Assembly (NCBI RefSeq): GCF_010119205.1
Contig: NZ_WRXM01000001.1
Location: 1,612,001-1,676,000, forward strand
Length of the DNA stretch: 64,000 nt
Direction: 5' to 3'
Origin: Haloarcula limicola
GTDB taxonomy: Archaea; Halobacteriota; Halobacteria; Halobacteriales; Haloarculaceae
Part shown: positions 1-7,819 of the stretch, one piece after another
Position numbering within the stretch: the first letter of the stretch is position 1
Layout: every line of letters starts with the position of its first letter
Notes under the pieces: model-generated
Database searches by the model: none
What the model was told of the DNA's origin: nothing
The model's input: the letters and a program-made list of their open reading frames with translations, nothing else
Program-made: the position numbers and the translations under genes

Positions 1-54
1 TCACGGAGGCGAGCGACAGAGCAGTCGCTCGCCGAGTAGTTCGCGGAAATGTAG

Positions 55-127
55 CGTCCGGACGGAGATTTGAACTCCGGTCCCTGGCTCCGCAAGCCAA
101 GAGGATAGTCCACTACCCTATCCGGAC
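55..127 (-). tRNA. tRNA-Arg (anticodon GCG)
   Basis: Read on the minus strand this folds as a complete cloverleaf: a 7-bp acceptor stem GTCCGGA/TCCGGAC, a D arm, an anticodon stem TTGGC/GCCAG around the loop TTGCGGA (anticodon GCG, decoding CGC) and a T arm CGGAG-TTCAAAT-CTCCG. The discriminator base is G and no CCA is encoded, so the 3' end needs the CCA-adding enzyme, which is encoded at 3854-5263. No intron is seen. A TATA-like TTTTCATACC lies about 25 bp upstream on the minus strand (near 149-161). Confidence 0.95.
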
Positions 128-261
128 TCATATGGACGGAGGATGGTCGGTATGAAAAGGGTGACGGTTCGACCCCCGCCACGCGACGGGAGCGCACACC
201 ACGCTCAAAGGCCGGTTTGAACCAACGCAAAGCCCATCCTTCATCCGACAGATGAACGCGT

Positions 262-753
262 ATGGAGCGCAGAGCCCTCCTCACAGGAATCGGAACGGCC
301 GCTGTGGCCGCTCTCGCCGGGTGCGCGTCGAGCGCGGACCCCGGCGACGACGGTGATGACACGCCGACCGATACACCCACGGACACGCCCGATCCGGAGC
401 CACGCATGACCGACACGACGTTCACTGTCACCGACGTTAGCTCGGGAACGCAGAGAGACGAGGCGAGCGTCGCCTTCGGCGGCGATACCGTGACCGTCGA
501 GGGGACCATCTGGGGAGCCAACGGCTGCAAGACCGGGAGGCTGCTCGGCGCGGAGTACGACGCCGCGGCCGACGAGCTGACCGTCACCGTCGGCACGAAA
601 GATCGGGAGGACGCCGGCGACGGATGTACGCAGGCCATCGTCGAGATCCGGTACCGCGCGACGGCCACCTTCGAAGGCGGCCTGCCCGGGACTGTCGTCG
701 TCACGCACGACCACGGCGACGGCGGCAAAGACGTGACGACGGCGACGCAGTAG
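262..753 (+). CDS. Secreted lipoprotein of unknown function
   Basis: The 163-residue product begins with a positively charged N terminus (MERRALLTG), a short hydrophobic stretch and a lipobox LAGC near residue 21, so it is probably exported, lipid-modified on cysteine and held outside the membrane. A Thr/Pro/Asp-rich linker (residues 25-48) leads to a small domain of about 110 residues containing two cysteines (NGCKTG and GDGCTQ), which may form a disulfide. I do not recognise the domain. It stands alone between tRNA-Arg and the RPA gene. The start at 262 is chosen because it gives the complete signal sequence. Confidence 0.8.
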   Translation: MERRALLTGIGTAAVAALAGCASSADPGDDGDDTPTDTPTDTPDPEPRMTDTTFTVTDVSSGTQRDEASVAFGGDTVTVEGTIWGANGCKTGRLLGAEYDAAADELTVTVGTKDREDAGDGCTQAIVEIRYRATATFEGGLPGTVVVTHDHGDGGKDVTTATQ

Positions 754-819
754 CGCCGATCGACTCGAAACGGTCCCCGCTCCGAGAGTTTATATCCGGT
801 AGCGACGCCACCGATAGCT

Positions 820-909
820 ATGCCGACGCTGACGACGAAACCACCGGACGGCAGCGGCCCGCTCGACCAACGACAACGCTTAAGCGCGCCCCATCCCTGC
901 GTCCCATAG
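820..909 (+). CDS. Possible 29-residue leader ORF upstream of the RPA gene
   Basis: A TTTATAT box at 789-795 is centred 28 bp before an ATG at 820, the spacing of leaderless haloarchaeal genes. The ORF runs 29 codons and stops at 907-909, five bases before the RPA start codon at 914. The peptide (MPTLTTKPPDGSG...) resembles nothing I know. It may be a small protein or leader peptide, or the TATA box may simply be a second, more distal RPA promoter. A closer TATA-like CTTAAG lies at about 881-886. Confidence 0.25.
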   Translation: MPTLTTKPPDGSGPLDQRQRLSAPHPCVP

Positions 910-913
910 ATAG

Positions 914-2374
914 ATGGGTGCGATAGAGGACATTTACGGCGACCTGGAGACGGACGTCTCCGAGGAGGAGTTTCGGGAGGCCGTCGAGGAGAAGGTCGAA
1001 CAGATGGGAGGGCTCGCGGACGAGGAGACGGCCGCGATGCTACTGGCCCACGAGCTCAACGAGGGCGAGGTCGAGACCGTCGCCGACATCGAACCCGGGA
1101 TGGACGAGGTGAAGTTCATCGCGAAGGTGATGGCCGTCGGCGAGTTGCGGACCTTCGAGCGCGACGGCGAGGACGAGGACGGCCGGGTCATCAACGTCGA
1201 CGCCGCCGACGAGACCGCGAGCGTCCGACTGGCCTTCTGGGACGGGCAGGCCGTCGACATCGACGAGGGGGGGCTCGAAGTGGGCGATGTGCTCCGCGTG
1301 AAGGGCCGGCCGCAGGACGGCTACAACGGCCTCGAAGTCTCCGTCGACAAGGCCGAACCCGACGAGGACGCGACCGTCGACGTCGAACCCGGCGAGGGCG
1401 CGACCGCCGCGTCGCTGACGATGGGGCAGTCCGACGTGAACCTCCGCGGACTGGTCCTCGACACCGACGCCGTCCGGACGTTCGACCGCGACGACGGCAG
1501 CGAGGGCCGCGTCTCGAACCTGCTGCTCGGCGACGAGACCGGCCGTATCCGGGTGACGATGTGGGACGACCAGGCCGACCGCGCCGAGGAGATCGACCCC
1601 GGCGCGGCCGTCGAGGTGGTCGACGGCTACGTCCGCGAGCGCGACGGCTCGCTCGAACTGCACGTCGGCGAGGACGGGGCCGTCGACGAGGTCGAGGACT
1701 CGGTGGCTTTCGAACCCGACGCCGACCCCATCGAAAGCGTCGAGATCGACGAGACGGTCGACATCGCGGGCGTCGTGCGCTCGACCGACCCGGTCCGGAC
1801 GTTCGACCGCGACGACGGCAGCGAGGGCCAGGTTCGGAACATCCGGATTCAGGACGCCACCGGCGACATCCGCGTGGCGCTGTGGGGCGATAAGGCCGAC
1901 AAGGAGATCGCGCCGGGCGACGAGGTGCTGGCCGCCGACGTGGAGATCCAGGACGGCTGGCAGGACGACAAGGAGGCGTCGGCCAACTGGGCCTCCTCCG
2001 TGGTCGTCTTAGACGACGCCGCGAGCGTCGGAACGACGCCCGCCGACGACGCGGGCGACGACGAACACGCCGGTCTCTCGTCGTTCGGTAGCGGGGACGG
2101 AGGCGAGAGCGACGCGAGCGCCGACGGCGAGGCGTCGGCGGAGGGTGCCGCGCCCGGGAACGGATCGAACGGCGAGACCGCGGGCGGCGGCGTACAGGCC
2201 GCAGAGCAGGTGGAGTTCACCGGCACCGTCGTCCAGACCGGCGACCCCGTGGTACTCGACGACGGCGAGGAGACGATGAGCGTCGAGACGAGCGAACACG
2301 TCCAGTTGGGACAGGAGATAACCGTTCGCGGCCTGCTGGACGACGGCCGACTGGACGCCGACGACGTGTTCTGA
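914..2374 (+). CDS. rpa2: Replication protein A-type single-stranded DNA-binding protein, three OB folds
   Basis: This 486-residue protein coats single-stranded DNA in replication and repair. Three OB-fold repeats are visible at about residues 65-145, 170-255 and 275-355. The second and third share an almost identical FDRDDGSEG segment, evidence of internal duplication. They are followed by an acidic, Gly/Ser-rich linker (about 365-430) and a short C-terminal beta domain. The length and the order with the next two genes (histone, deacetylase-family protein) match the rpa2-histone-hdaI locus known from Haloferax. A TATA-like CTTAAG lies about 30 bp upstream of the ATG, so the mRNA is probably leaderless or nearly so. 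Confidence 0.93.
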   Translation: MGAIEDIYGDLETDVSEEEFREAVEEKVEQMGGLADEETAAMLLAHELNEGEVETVADIEPGMDEVKFIAKVMAVGELRTFERDGEDEDGRVINVDAADETASVRLAFWDGQAVDIDEGGLEVGDVLRVKGRPQDGYNGLEVSVDKAEPDEDATVDVEPGEGATAASLTMGQSDVNLRGLVLDTDAVRTFDRDDGSEGRVSNLLLGDETGRIRVTMWDDQADRAEEIDPGAAVEVVDGYVRERDGSLELHVGEDGAVDEVEDSVAFEPDADPIESVEIDETVDIAGVVRSTDPVRTFDRDDGSEGQVRNIRIQDATGDIRVALWGDKADKEIAPGDEVLAADVEIQDGWQDDKEASANWASSVVVLDDAASVGTTPADDAGDDEHAGLSSFGSGDGGESDASADGEASAEGAAPGNGSNGETAGGGVQAAEQVEFTGTVVQTGDPVVLDDGEETMSVETSEHVQLGQEITVRGLLDDGRLDADDVF

Positions 2375-2429
2375 GCGGAGGAGCACTCCTACGGAAACTC
2401 TTAAGGCCGCAACACTCCCGATTGTGGGT

Positions 2430-2867
2430 ATGAGCGTCGAGCTGCCGTTCGCGCCGGTGGACACCGTCATCCGCCGGAACGCGGGCGGATTGCGAGTGAG
2501 TGCCGGCGCGGCAGAGGAACTGGCGCGCCGGATCCAGGAGCGGGGAGCCGAACTGGCAGTCGTCGCCGCCGAGGAGGCGACCGCCGACGGGCGAAAGACG
2601 CTGATGCCCTCGGACTTCGGCGTCGAACGCTCCCCCGATAAGGACCGACTGGAACTGCCCGTCGCTCCCATCGACCGCATCGCACGGCTCGACATCGACG
2701 ACGACTACCGCGTGGCGATGGACGCCCGCGTCGCGCTGGCGGACATCCTGGAGACGTTCGCCGACGACGTGGCCGCCGCCGCCGCGGATCTCGCCCGCCA
2801 CGCCGACCGGCGGACGGTGAAGGCGGCGGACGTCGAGACCTACTTCGAACTCGCTCAGTACTACTGA
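2430..2867 (+). CDS. Archaeal histone, two fused histone folds
   Basis: The 145-residue product carries two histone-fold units in one chain, about residues 3-65 (LPFAPVDTVIRRN start) and 76-145 (LPVAPIDRIARL start). This is the head-to-tail pseudodimer typical of haloarchaea. It may bind DNA as a chromatin protein or act more as a transcription regulator; in halophiles its level is low and its role is debated. The ATG at 2430 is preferred over an in-frame GTG six bases earlier because a CTTAAG box near 2400 places transcription start close to 2430. The stop codon directly abuts the ATG of the next gene, so the two are probably co-transcribed. Confidence 0.93.
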   Translation: MSVELPFAPVDTVIRRNAGGLRVSAGAAEELARRIQERGAELAVVAAEEATADGRKTLMPSDFGVERSPDKDRLELPVAPIDRIARLDIDDDYRVAMDARVALADILETFADDVAAAAADLARHADRRTVKAADVETYFELAQYY

Positions 2868-3875
2868 ATGAACTTCGGCTACCGCGAAGTCTGCTTAGAC
2901 CACGACACCGGCCCGCGCCATCCCGAGAGTCCCGACCGTCTCCGGGCGGTTCGACGCGCGCTCAAGGAACGCCACGGCGTCGAGTACGTGGCCGCCAACG
3001 ACGTCGATCTGGACGTCGTTCGGGAGGTTCACGACGCCGACTACGTCGAATCGTTCCGGGAGTTCTGCGCCGACGGCGGCGGCAACTGGGACGCCGACAC
3101 CGTCGCCGTCGAGGCGACGTGGGACGCGGCGCTCGCTTCGGCCGGCCTGGCGGTCTGGGCCGCCGAGATGTCCGGACCGGAGGTGACCGACCGCGACACG
3201 CCGTTCGCGCTCGGACGGCCGCCGGGCCACCACGCCGTCACGGACGACGCGATGGGGTTCTGTTTCATCAACAACGCCGCCGTCGCCGCTCAGGCGGCCC
3301 TCGAAGACGACGCCGAACGGGTCGCCATCTTCGACTGGGACGTCCACCACGGTAACGGCACGCAGGACATCTTCTACGACCGCGGCGACGTGTTCTACGC
3401 CTCCATCCACGAGGACGGACTCTACCCCGGGACCGGCGCGATCGACGAGACCGGCGAGGGCGACGGCTCGGGGGCCAACCTCAACGTGAAGTACCAGCCC
3501 GGTGCGGACACCGCGGACTACCTCGGAGCCATCGACGAGGCCGTCGCACCGGCCATCGAGGACTACGACCCCGACGTCCTCATCGTGAGCGCGGGCTTCG
3601 ACGCCCACGAGCACGACCCCATCTCACGGATGCGCGTGAGCACGGAGGGGTACGGCGCGATGGCCGCGCGGATGCGAGACCTCGCGGAGGACTGCGGAGC
3701 GGGCCTGGCGCTCGTCCTCGAAGGCGGTTACGGGCTGGATACCCTCTCGGACTCGGTGACGACCGTCCACGAGGTGTTCGACGGCTACGCGCCGATGGAA
3801 CCCGACGACGACGTGAGCGAGGACGCCCGCGAGGTCCTCGACCGGCTCGCGAGTCAGGGCTTCGGCTCGAAGTAA
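2868..3875 (+). CDS. Histone deacetylase / acetoin utilisation family deacylase
   Basis: The 335-residue protein has the class I/II deacetylase fold and zinc site. Visible elements are RPPGHHA, FDWDVHHGNGTQ (metal-binding Asp/His), SAGFDAH and LEGGYG. Such enzymes remove acetyl groups from lysines or from small amides. Its start immediately follows the stop codon of the histone gene, so histone and deacetylase form one transcription unit, but the real substrate is not shown by sequence. The 3' end overlaps the convergent CCA-adding enzyme gene by 22 bp. Confidence 0.93.
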   Translation: MNFGYREVCLDHDTGPRHPESPDRLRAVRRALKERHGVEYVAANDVDLDVVREVHDADYVESFREFCADGGGNWDADTVAVEATWDAALASAGLAVWAAEMSGPEVTDRDTPFALGRPPGHHAVTDDAMGFCFINNAAVAAQAALEDDAERVAIFDWDVHHGNGTQDIFYDRGDVFYASIHEDGLYPGTGAIDETGEGDGSGANLNVKYQPGADTADYLGAIDEAVAPAIEDYDPDVLIVSAGFDAHEHDPISRMRVSTEGYGAMAARMRDLAEDCGAGLALVLEGGYGLDTLSDSVTTVHEVFDGYAPMEPDDDVSEDAREVLDRLASQGFGSK

Positions 3876-5263
3876 CGGGCCAGTTGGACGCCGAAGCGAT
3901 CGGCGAGTTCCGTGATATCGTCGCCGACGAGCACCTCGTGGCTCGATTCGAGCGCCGACTCGACGTGGGGGCCGAGGCTCACGTCGAAGACGGCGTCGCT
4001 GTGGAGAAACGCCGCCGCCGTCTCGAACTCCCGCGCCCGCTCGACGACGTAGCGGTCGCCGTCGACGTAGGGGCCGGTCACGTCGGGGTCGTCGGCGTAC
4101 TTCTCGTAGAAGCCGGTGGCGTGCCGGCGGACGTGGACCGGCGGCCCCTCGTGGCGCTCGATCGCCGGCCGCTGGGCGACTTCGAGTTCCGCGAAGAGGA
4201 CGGCTTCGGCGCCGTCGTCCGCCGTCGCTTCGCGCTCGGAGCCATCCGTCGACTCGACGCTGTCTGTGGCGAACGCCGCCGAGCGGAGGACGTCGAACCC
4301 GCGGCGGTCGAGTTCGTCGGTGAGGCTGTCGAGCGACTTCCGTAACTGGGGCCAGAGCTGGTCCTCGACGATATCGGGAGCGGGGAATCGCAGAGCGACC
4401 GGCGTCGTCCCGCGTCGGTCGAGCGTCTTAGCGACGGCGGCGGCGTCGGAGGGTGCCGGGTCGCTGCCCTCGAACAACTCGATGCGCGGGTCTTCGAGCA
4501 AGTCTCGCGCGTAGTGCTGGAAGCGTGCGACGTTGGTCGCAGAACACACCGCCGCGACGTTCCGCTCGGGGTCGGTCGGGTCGATGACCACAAGCGGGTC
4601 GTCGAAGGACGCCCGACCGTGGCTCTCGGGGTCGAACTCGACCGGCGGGTGCCAGTCGGCGGCGGCGTCGAGGAGGCCGCGGAAGCTGCCGTACTCCAGT
4701 ACCAGTAACTCCGTCAGATAGCCCGAAAAGCCCCGCGTGCGGAGGTTACTCCCGTAGACGCCGATACCCTTCAGGAACTGCTTGGTGACGCGGACCTCCC
4801 CGGCGAGTTCGTCGTTCAATCGCGATTCGAGATAGCGCGTGTGAAACGGCGTCCGATCGACGGCCGACTTGATGGCCGTCGCGTCCTCGACGGCATAACA
4901 CGGCACGAGGTCGACGTCGTAGCCTTCGCACTCACCGACGACGTAGGGGTGCTCGGCGTACTCCTCGCGCCCGTCGGGCAACACCGCGTGGCCGACCTCC
5001 AGCCCGTACTTCTCTAGGGTCTCCCGTGGCAGGTCCGGCGGAAACGCGACGAAGACGTCCACGTCGCGGTCGCCGGCGGTCCACGTCCCCCGCGCCGTCG
5101 ACCCGACCTGTATCACCTCGGCTTCGACCGGGAGCGCGGCGACGGCCTCGCGCGCCCGCTCCATCACCGTCTCGGCGGCCCGCTGTAACCGCTCGCGTTC
5201 CTCGACGTCGGGCGAGACCCGCGCTCGGACCCGCTCGACGACGGCGTCGAACTCGTCGCTCAT
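3854..5263 (-). CDS. cca: CCA-adding enzyme (archaeal class I tRNA nucleotidyltransferase)
   Basis: This 469-residue enzyme adds or repairs CCA at tRNA 3' ends without a template. The nucleotidyltransferase signature GSTARGT followed by DRDVDVFV (catalytic aspartates, about residues 52-70) and the archaeal head-to-tail organisation identify the class I enzyme. The region around residues 335-360 is less conserved and acidic. None of the three tRNA genes in this window encodes its CCA, consistent with a need for this enzyme. The gene converges on the deacetylase-family gene with a 22-bp overlap. Confidence 0.95.
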   Translation of the reverse strand: MSDEFDAVVERVRARVSPDVEERERLQRAAETVMERAREAVAALPVEAEVIQVGSTARGTWTAGDRDVDVFVAFPPDLPRETLEKYGLEVGHAVLPDGREEYAEHPYVVGECEGYDVDLVPCYAVEDATAIKSAVDRTPFHTRYLESRLNDELAGEVRVTKQFLKGIGVYGSNLRTRGFSGYLTELLVLEYGSFRGLLDAAADWHPPVEFDPESHGRASFDDPLVVIDPTDPERNVAAVCSATNVARFQHYARDLLEDPRIELFEGSDPAPSDAAAVAKTLDRRGTTPVALRFPAPDIVEDQLWPQLRKSLDSLTDELDRRGFDVLRSAAFATDSVESTDGSEREATADDGAEAVLFAELEVAQRPAIERHEGPPVHVRRHATGFYEKYADDPDVTGPYVDGDRYVVERAREFETAAAFLHSDAVFDVSLGPHVESALESSHEVLVGDDITELADRFGVQLARYFEPKP

Positions 5264-5359
5264 GCCCGGCGGTTCTCGGAGAGTGCGTGAAAGCGTGTCG
5301 ATGGCGGTCGGAAGCGAAAGCCCTAATTACCAACTCTGGTTACAAACGGGTGCGAGCAA

Positions 5360-5432
5360 GCCGCCGTAGCTCAGTTGGTAGAGCACCTGGTTGTTACCCA
5401 GGTTGTCCCAGGTTCGAGCCCTGGCGGTGGCG
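5360..5432 (+). tRNA. tRNA-Asn (anticodon GTT)
   Basis: A full cloverleaf is visible: acceptor GCCGCCG/CGGTGGC (with one G-T pair), D arm GCTCAGTTGGTAGAGC, anticodon stem CCTGG/CCAGG around TTGTTAC (anticodon GTT), and T arm CCAGG-TTCGAGC-CCTGG. The discriminator is G and CCA is not encoded. A TATA-like CTAATTACC lies about 33 bp upstream. Two strong hairpins follow directly. Confidence 0.96.
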
Positions 5433-5474
5433 TGAATTTCTGCGAAATTCACGGCCTAGCAGACGGAGTCTGCT
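5432..5474 (+). terminator. Two tandem hairpins directly after tRNA-Asn
   Basis: GTGAATTTC at 5432-5440 pairs perfectly with GAAATTCAC at 5444-5452 (9 bp, 3-nt loop). AGCAGAC at 5458-5464 pairs with GTCTGCT at 5468-5474 (7 bp, 3-nt loop). The first begins on the tRNA discriminator base, so the pair could guide 3' processing or end transcription. No long T tract follows. Confidence 0.5.
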
Positions 5475-5616
5475 TACGGCGTACTTCTGCGGACGACGGC
5501 TCGTGAGGAGCGTCAGTCGTGAATAGTAGAGTAGTCCCGAACGCGCGATGTCGGCCGCGAACCCACCGACGCGGACCCGACAGGCTAAAGACGTGGAATC
5601 GAGAAGCAACCCACGA

Positions 5617-5691
5617 GGGCCCTTAGCTTAGTCTGGTTAAAGCGATCGGCTCATAACCGATTGAGCGCTGGTTCAAATCCGGCAGGGCCCA
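5617..5691 (+). tRNA. tRNA with CAT anticodon (elongator Met, or Ile2)
   Basis: Acceptor GGGCCCT/AGGGCCC, D arm with GCTTAGTCTGGTTAAAGC, anticodon stem ATCGG/CCGAT around CTCATAA (anticodon CAT), and T arm GCTGG-TTCAAAT-CCGGC with discriminator A. A CAT anticodon in archaea can be Met or, after agmatidine modification of C34, Ile reading AUA. The GGGCCC acceptor start would also fit the Ile2 type, and I cannot separate the two from sequence alone. It is not encoded with CCA. A partial second copy of its 3' end lies at 5772-5799. Confidence 0.9.
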
Positions 5692-5771
5692 TCGAACGCC
5701 GCGAGCGAAGCGAGCGTGTGTGAGACGTACTGCAGATTTGAGCCCCGGAGGACGAGGGGAGTGAGTCCTCA

Positions 5772-5799
5772 GACGGTTCCAGATCCGGCCGGGCCCATC
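5772..5799 (+). pseudogene. Decayed copy of the 3' end of the upstream tRNA
   Basis: This stretch repeats the T-loop strand and acceptor 3' strand of the CAT tRNA (its segment ending at 5691, plus TC), with one inserted base in the T loop and a few substitutions; the last 17 bases differ at one position. It starts about 80 bp downstream of the tRNA. Just before it, a GAGGAC/GTCCTC hairpin lies next to a T-arm-like stretch in inverted orientation near 5740. Such 3'-end copies are typical of integrative-element attachment sites, but no integrase is nearby, so this would be an old scar. Confidence 0.55.
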
Positions 5800-5868
5800 T
5801 TCTGCGAGAGTTCCGGGTCGACGAGCCGACATACGGAAACCTCTCTCGGTCGTACGCATGGCTAAACC

Positions 5869-6468
5869 ATGTCCGAACTGGACGCGACGGACGTTACCAT
5901 CTTGGAGTTGCTCATGGAAGACGCCCGGCGTTCGTATCGCGAGATCGCAGAAGATGTCGGTCTCTCGCCGCCGACCGTCTCGAACCGCGTCGACCGGCTG
6001 CGCGACCTCGGGATCGTCCAGGGGTTCACCGTCGAGGTGGACCGGGCAGCGTTCTCCGGCGAGGACGAGTGTCTCGTCGTCATCGAGACGTCGCTCGGGG
6101 AGAGCGATGCCGCCTTCGCTCGATTGCGGGACGCCGACGACGTCGAACACGTCTTCCGAACCGTCGAGTCGGCGGTGGTCGCCAAGGTGGTGTCGTCACC
6201 GGCTGCGGTTCACGGGCTATTGGAAGACGTGTTGAGCGACGACCAAGTACGGGACTATCACGTCCAGTCGGTACTGGAGTCGGCGTGGCAGCCGCAACTC
6301 GGTGCCGACGAACTCGACGTCGAGTGTTCGATCTGCGGCAAACAGATAGCCGGCGACGGCGAGACGGTCGAAGTCGATTCCGACGATACGTACCACGTCT
6401 GCTGTTCCGCGTGCGCCGAGAAGATCGCCGAGCAGTACGAATCGCTGAAGGAGGGCGTCGACGGGTAG
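5869..6468 (+). CDS. Lrp/AsnC-family regulator with C-terminal TRASH metal-sensing domain
   Basis: The 199-residue protein has an N-terminal winged helix (about residues 5-55, recognition helix near SPPTVSNRVDRL), a central domain, and a C-terminal TRASH-type knuckle (about 149-190) with cysteines in CSICG and HVCCSAC. TRASH domains bind copper or related metals, and Lrp-TRASH proteins of this build regulate copper efflux in Halobacterium. The next gene downstream encodes a cysteine-rich protein of the copper-storage type, supporting a copper-responsive role. Confidence 0.88.
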   Translation: MSELDATDVTILELLMEDARRSYREIAEDVGLSPPTVSNRVDRLRDLGIVQGFTVEVDRAAFSGEDECLVVIETSLGESDAAFARLRDADDVEHVFRTVESAVVAKVVSSPAAVHGLLEDVLSDDQVRDYHVQSVLESAWQPQLGADELDVECSICGKQIAGDGETVEVDSDDTYHVCCSACAEKIAEQYESLKEGVDG

Positions 6469-6660
6469 CGCCGCGACGCAGCGACCGGTTATCAGCGGCG
6501 GGTTTTACGAAGCATAACTCGTCCGGTCCGCTATTTTGGTTCGTGAAATGTCGTGAGCGGGAACTGCCGTAGCGTTCGTTTCGTTTCAGAAACGAGACGC
6601 CAGAATACGGGAGAGACGCGCGCTCGACGCGAAATCGCGCTCGTCGGAGCGAGGCCGACA

Positions 6661-7065
6661 ATGACAGCCACAACTCAGGAAAACGTGGCACCCCTCTCTC
6701 TACATGCAATGTCACTCTCCGAAACGGTTTCCGACATCGACCGACTCGACGACGAACAGCGCGAATGCATCGAGATCTGTACCGAGGCCGCCGAGGTCTG
6801 TGAGTGGTGTGCCGACGAGTGTCTCGGTAGCGAGGACATGGAAGAATGCGCTCGACTCTGCCGTGACGTCGCCGACATCGCGTCGCTGCACGCCCGGTTC
6901 ATGGCGCGGGACTCGCAGTTCAGCTCCCAGCTCGCCGAGGCCTGCGCGGACGCCTGCGAAGCGTGTGCCGACGAGTGCGAGAGCCACGACGCCGACCACT
7001 GTCAGACCTGCGCGGACGTGCTCCGAGAGTGCGCGGAGCACTGCCGCGACATGGCGAACGCGTAA
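6661..7065 (+). CDS. Cysteine-rich four-helix-bundle copper-storage-like protein (DUF326 type)
   Basis: The 134-residue, very acidic, helical protein carries regularly spaced cysteines (CIEICTEAAEVCEWCADEC, then several CxxxC and CxxC units to the C terminus), the pattern of Csp/DUF326 four-helix bundles whose core cysteines bind Cu(I). No signal peptide is seen, so storage would be cytoplasmic. Starts at 6661 and 6709 are both possible; the conserved helical part begins after 6709. It follows the TRASH regulator in the same orientation with a 190-bp gap and its own upstream region. A T6 run follows the stop. Confidence 0.85.
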   Translation: MTATTQENVAPLSLHAMSLSETVSDIDRLDDEQRECIEICTEAAEVCEWCADECLGSEDMEECARLCRDVADIASLHARFMARDSQFSSQLAEACADACEACADECESHDADHCQTCADVLRECAEHCRDMANA

Positions 7066-7119
7066 GACGGGACCGAAGGCGTCGGCCGTTGGGTGCTCGT
7101 CCGCTGACGACAGACGTTC

Positions 7120-7125
7120 TTTTTT
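7120..7125 (+). terminator. Oligo-T terminator after the copper-storage-like gene
   Basis: A run of six T on the + strand, preceded by TTC, lies 55 bp after the stop codon. Oligo-T without a required hairpin is the usual archaeal termination signal. Confidence 0.5.
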
Positions 7126-7491
7126 GTGAAGTCGGGTAGCCGGTGCGCTGTCGATCGTCCCAGTACGCTCCGCGGCCGCAAAGCGGCGTCTCACGGGGCG
7201 TAGCGATATCCGATCCGGGGACGCGGCGCAGAACGGAACCATCGTCAGTCGGCCGCCTGTGCCTGTCCACCTGACTGGCTCTGGGCCATCTCGGCGGGGT
7301 TCTGCATCCCTCTTTGACGCCGACGTGGACGAGCACGGCGTTGCGAGCCGACAGACGGTGTCTCGTCAACCGACCAGTTTCTCCATCGTTTCGGTTACCG
7401 TTCCGGGGCTCGCGGCGGCGGAAACGTCGGCATCGAAACCATTCGGCAGTGACGTCGCGGAGAAGCGTTCAGCGGTCCGTCTACCGACCGA
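7126..7491. other. Intergenic stretch without a supported gene
   Basis: About 365 bp between the copper-storage-like gene and a convergent small membrane-protein gene. Open frames here are Arg/Ser-rich shadow frames. A 20-codon minus-strand frame at 7245-7307 (MQNPAEMAQSQSGG...) reads like the tail of a protein but has no credible upstream part. No promoter or repeat is convincing. Confidence 0.6.
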
Positions 7492-7743
7492 CTAGAGAGT
7501 CGTCCCGCGAGCGACGCAGTACATGAGCACGACTCCGGTCCCGACGGCGAGGACGAACTGGCCGAGGACGGAGAAGAGAGCGCCGAGGGCCGAACGGCCG
7601 AACAGGAAGAAGGCGAGCGCGTAGGGGACGAGCGCGAGACCGACGAACACGGCGATGAGTTTGGCGAGCGGCAGCGCCTCTTGTAGCAGCTGCGTCGTCT
7701 TCAGTTCACCCGTTGCGGAGTCGATAAACGGTCTGCGAGGCAT
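7492..7743 (-). CDS. Small two-helix membrane protein, haloarchaeal hypothetical
   Basis: The 83-residue protein has a polar N terminus (MPRRPFIDSATGELKT) and two hydrophobic segments at about residues 27-48 and 56-78, so it is an integral membrane protein. I recognise no functional motif. It lies just downstream of the asparagine-synthetase-like gene on the same strand (77-bp gap) but need not be co-transcribed. Confidence 0.7.
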   Translation of the reverse strand: MPRRPFIDSATGELKTTQLLQEALPLAKLIAVFVGLALVPYALAFFLFGRSALGALFSVLGQFVLAVGTGVVLMYCVARGTTL

Positions 7744-7819
7744 TCAACTGGGTGTTCCGAGCCATTCGTAAGTATTGCTCGGTCCCGAGCGGAGTCAGAC
7801 CGAGGAGCGGACGGTCGGT

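Noticed and set aside
7245-7307. 20-codon minus-strand frame MQNPAEMAQSQSGG...
   Set aside because: Reads like a protein tail but the frame upstream has shadow composition and no start signal; too little to call a pseudogene.
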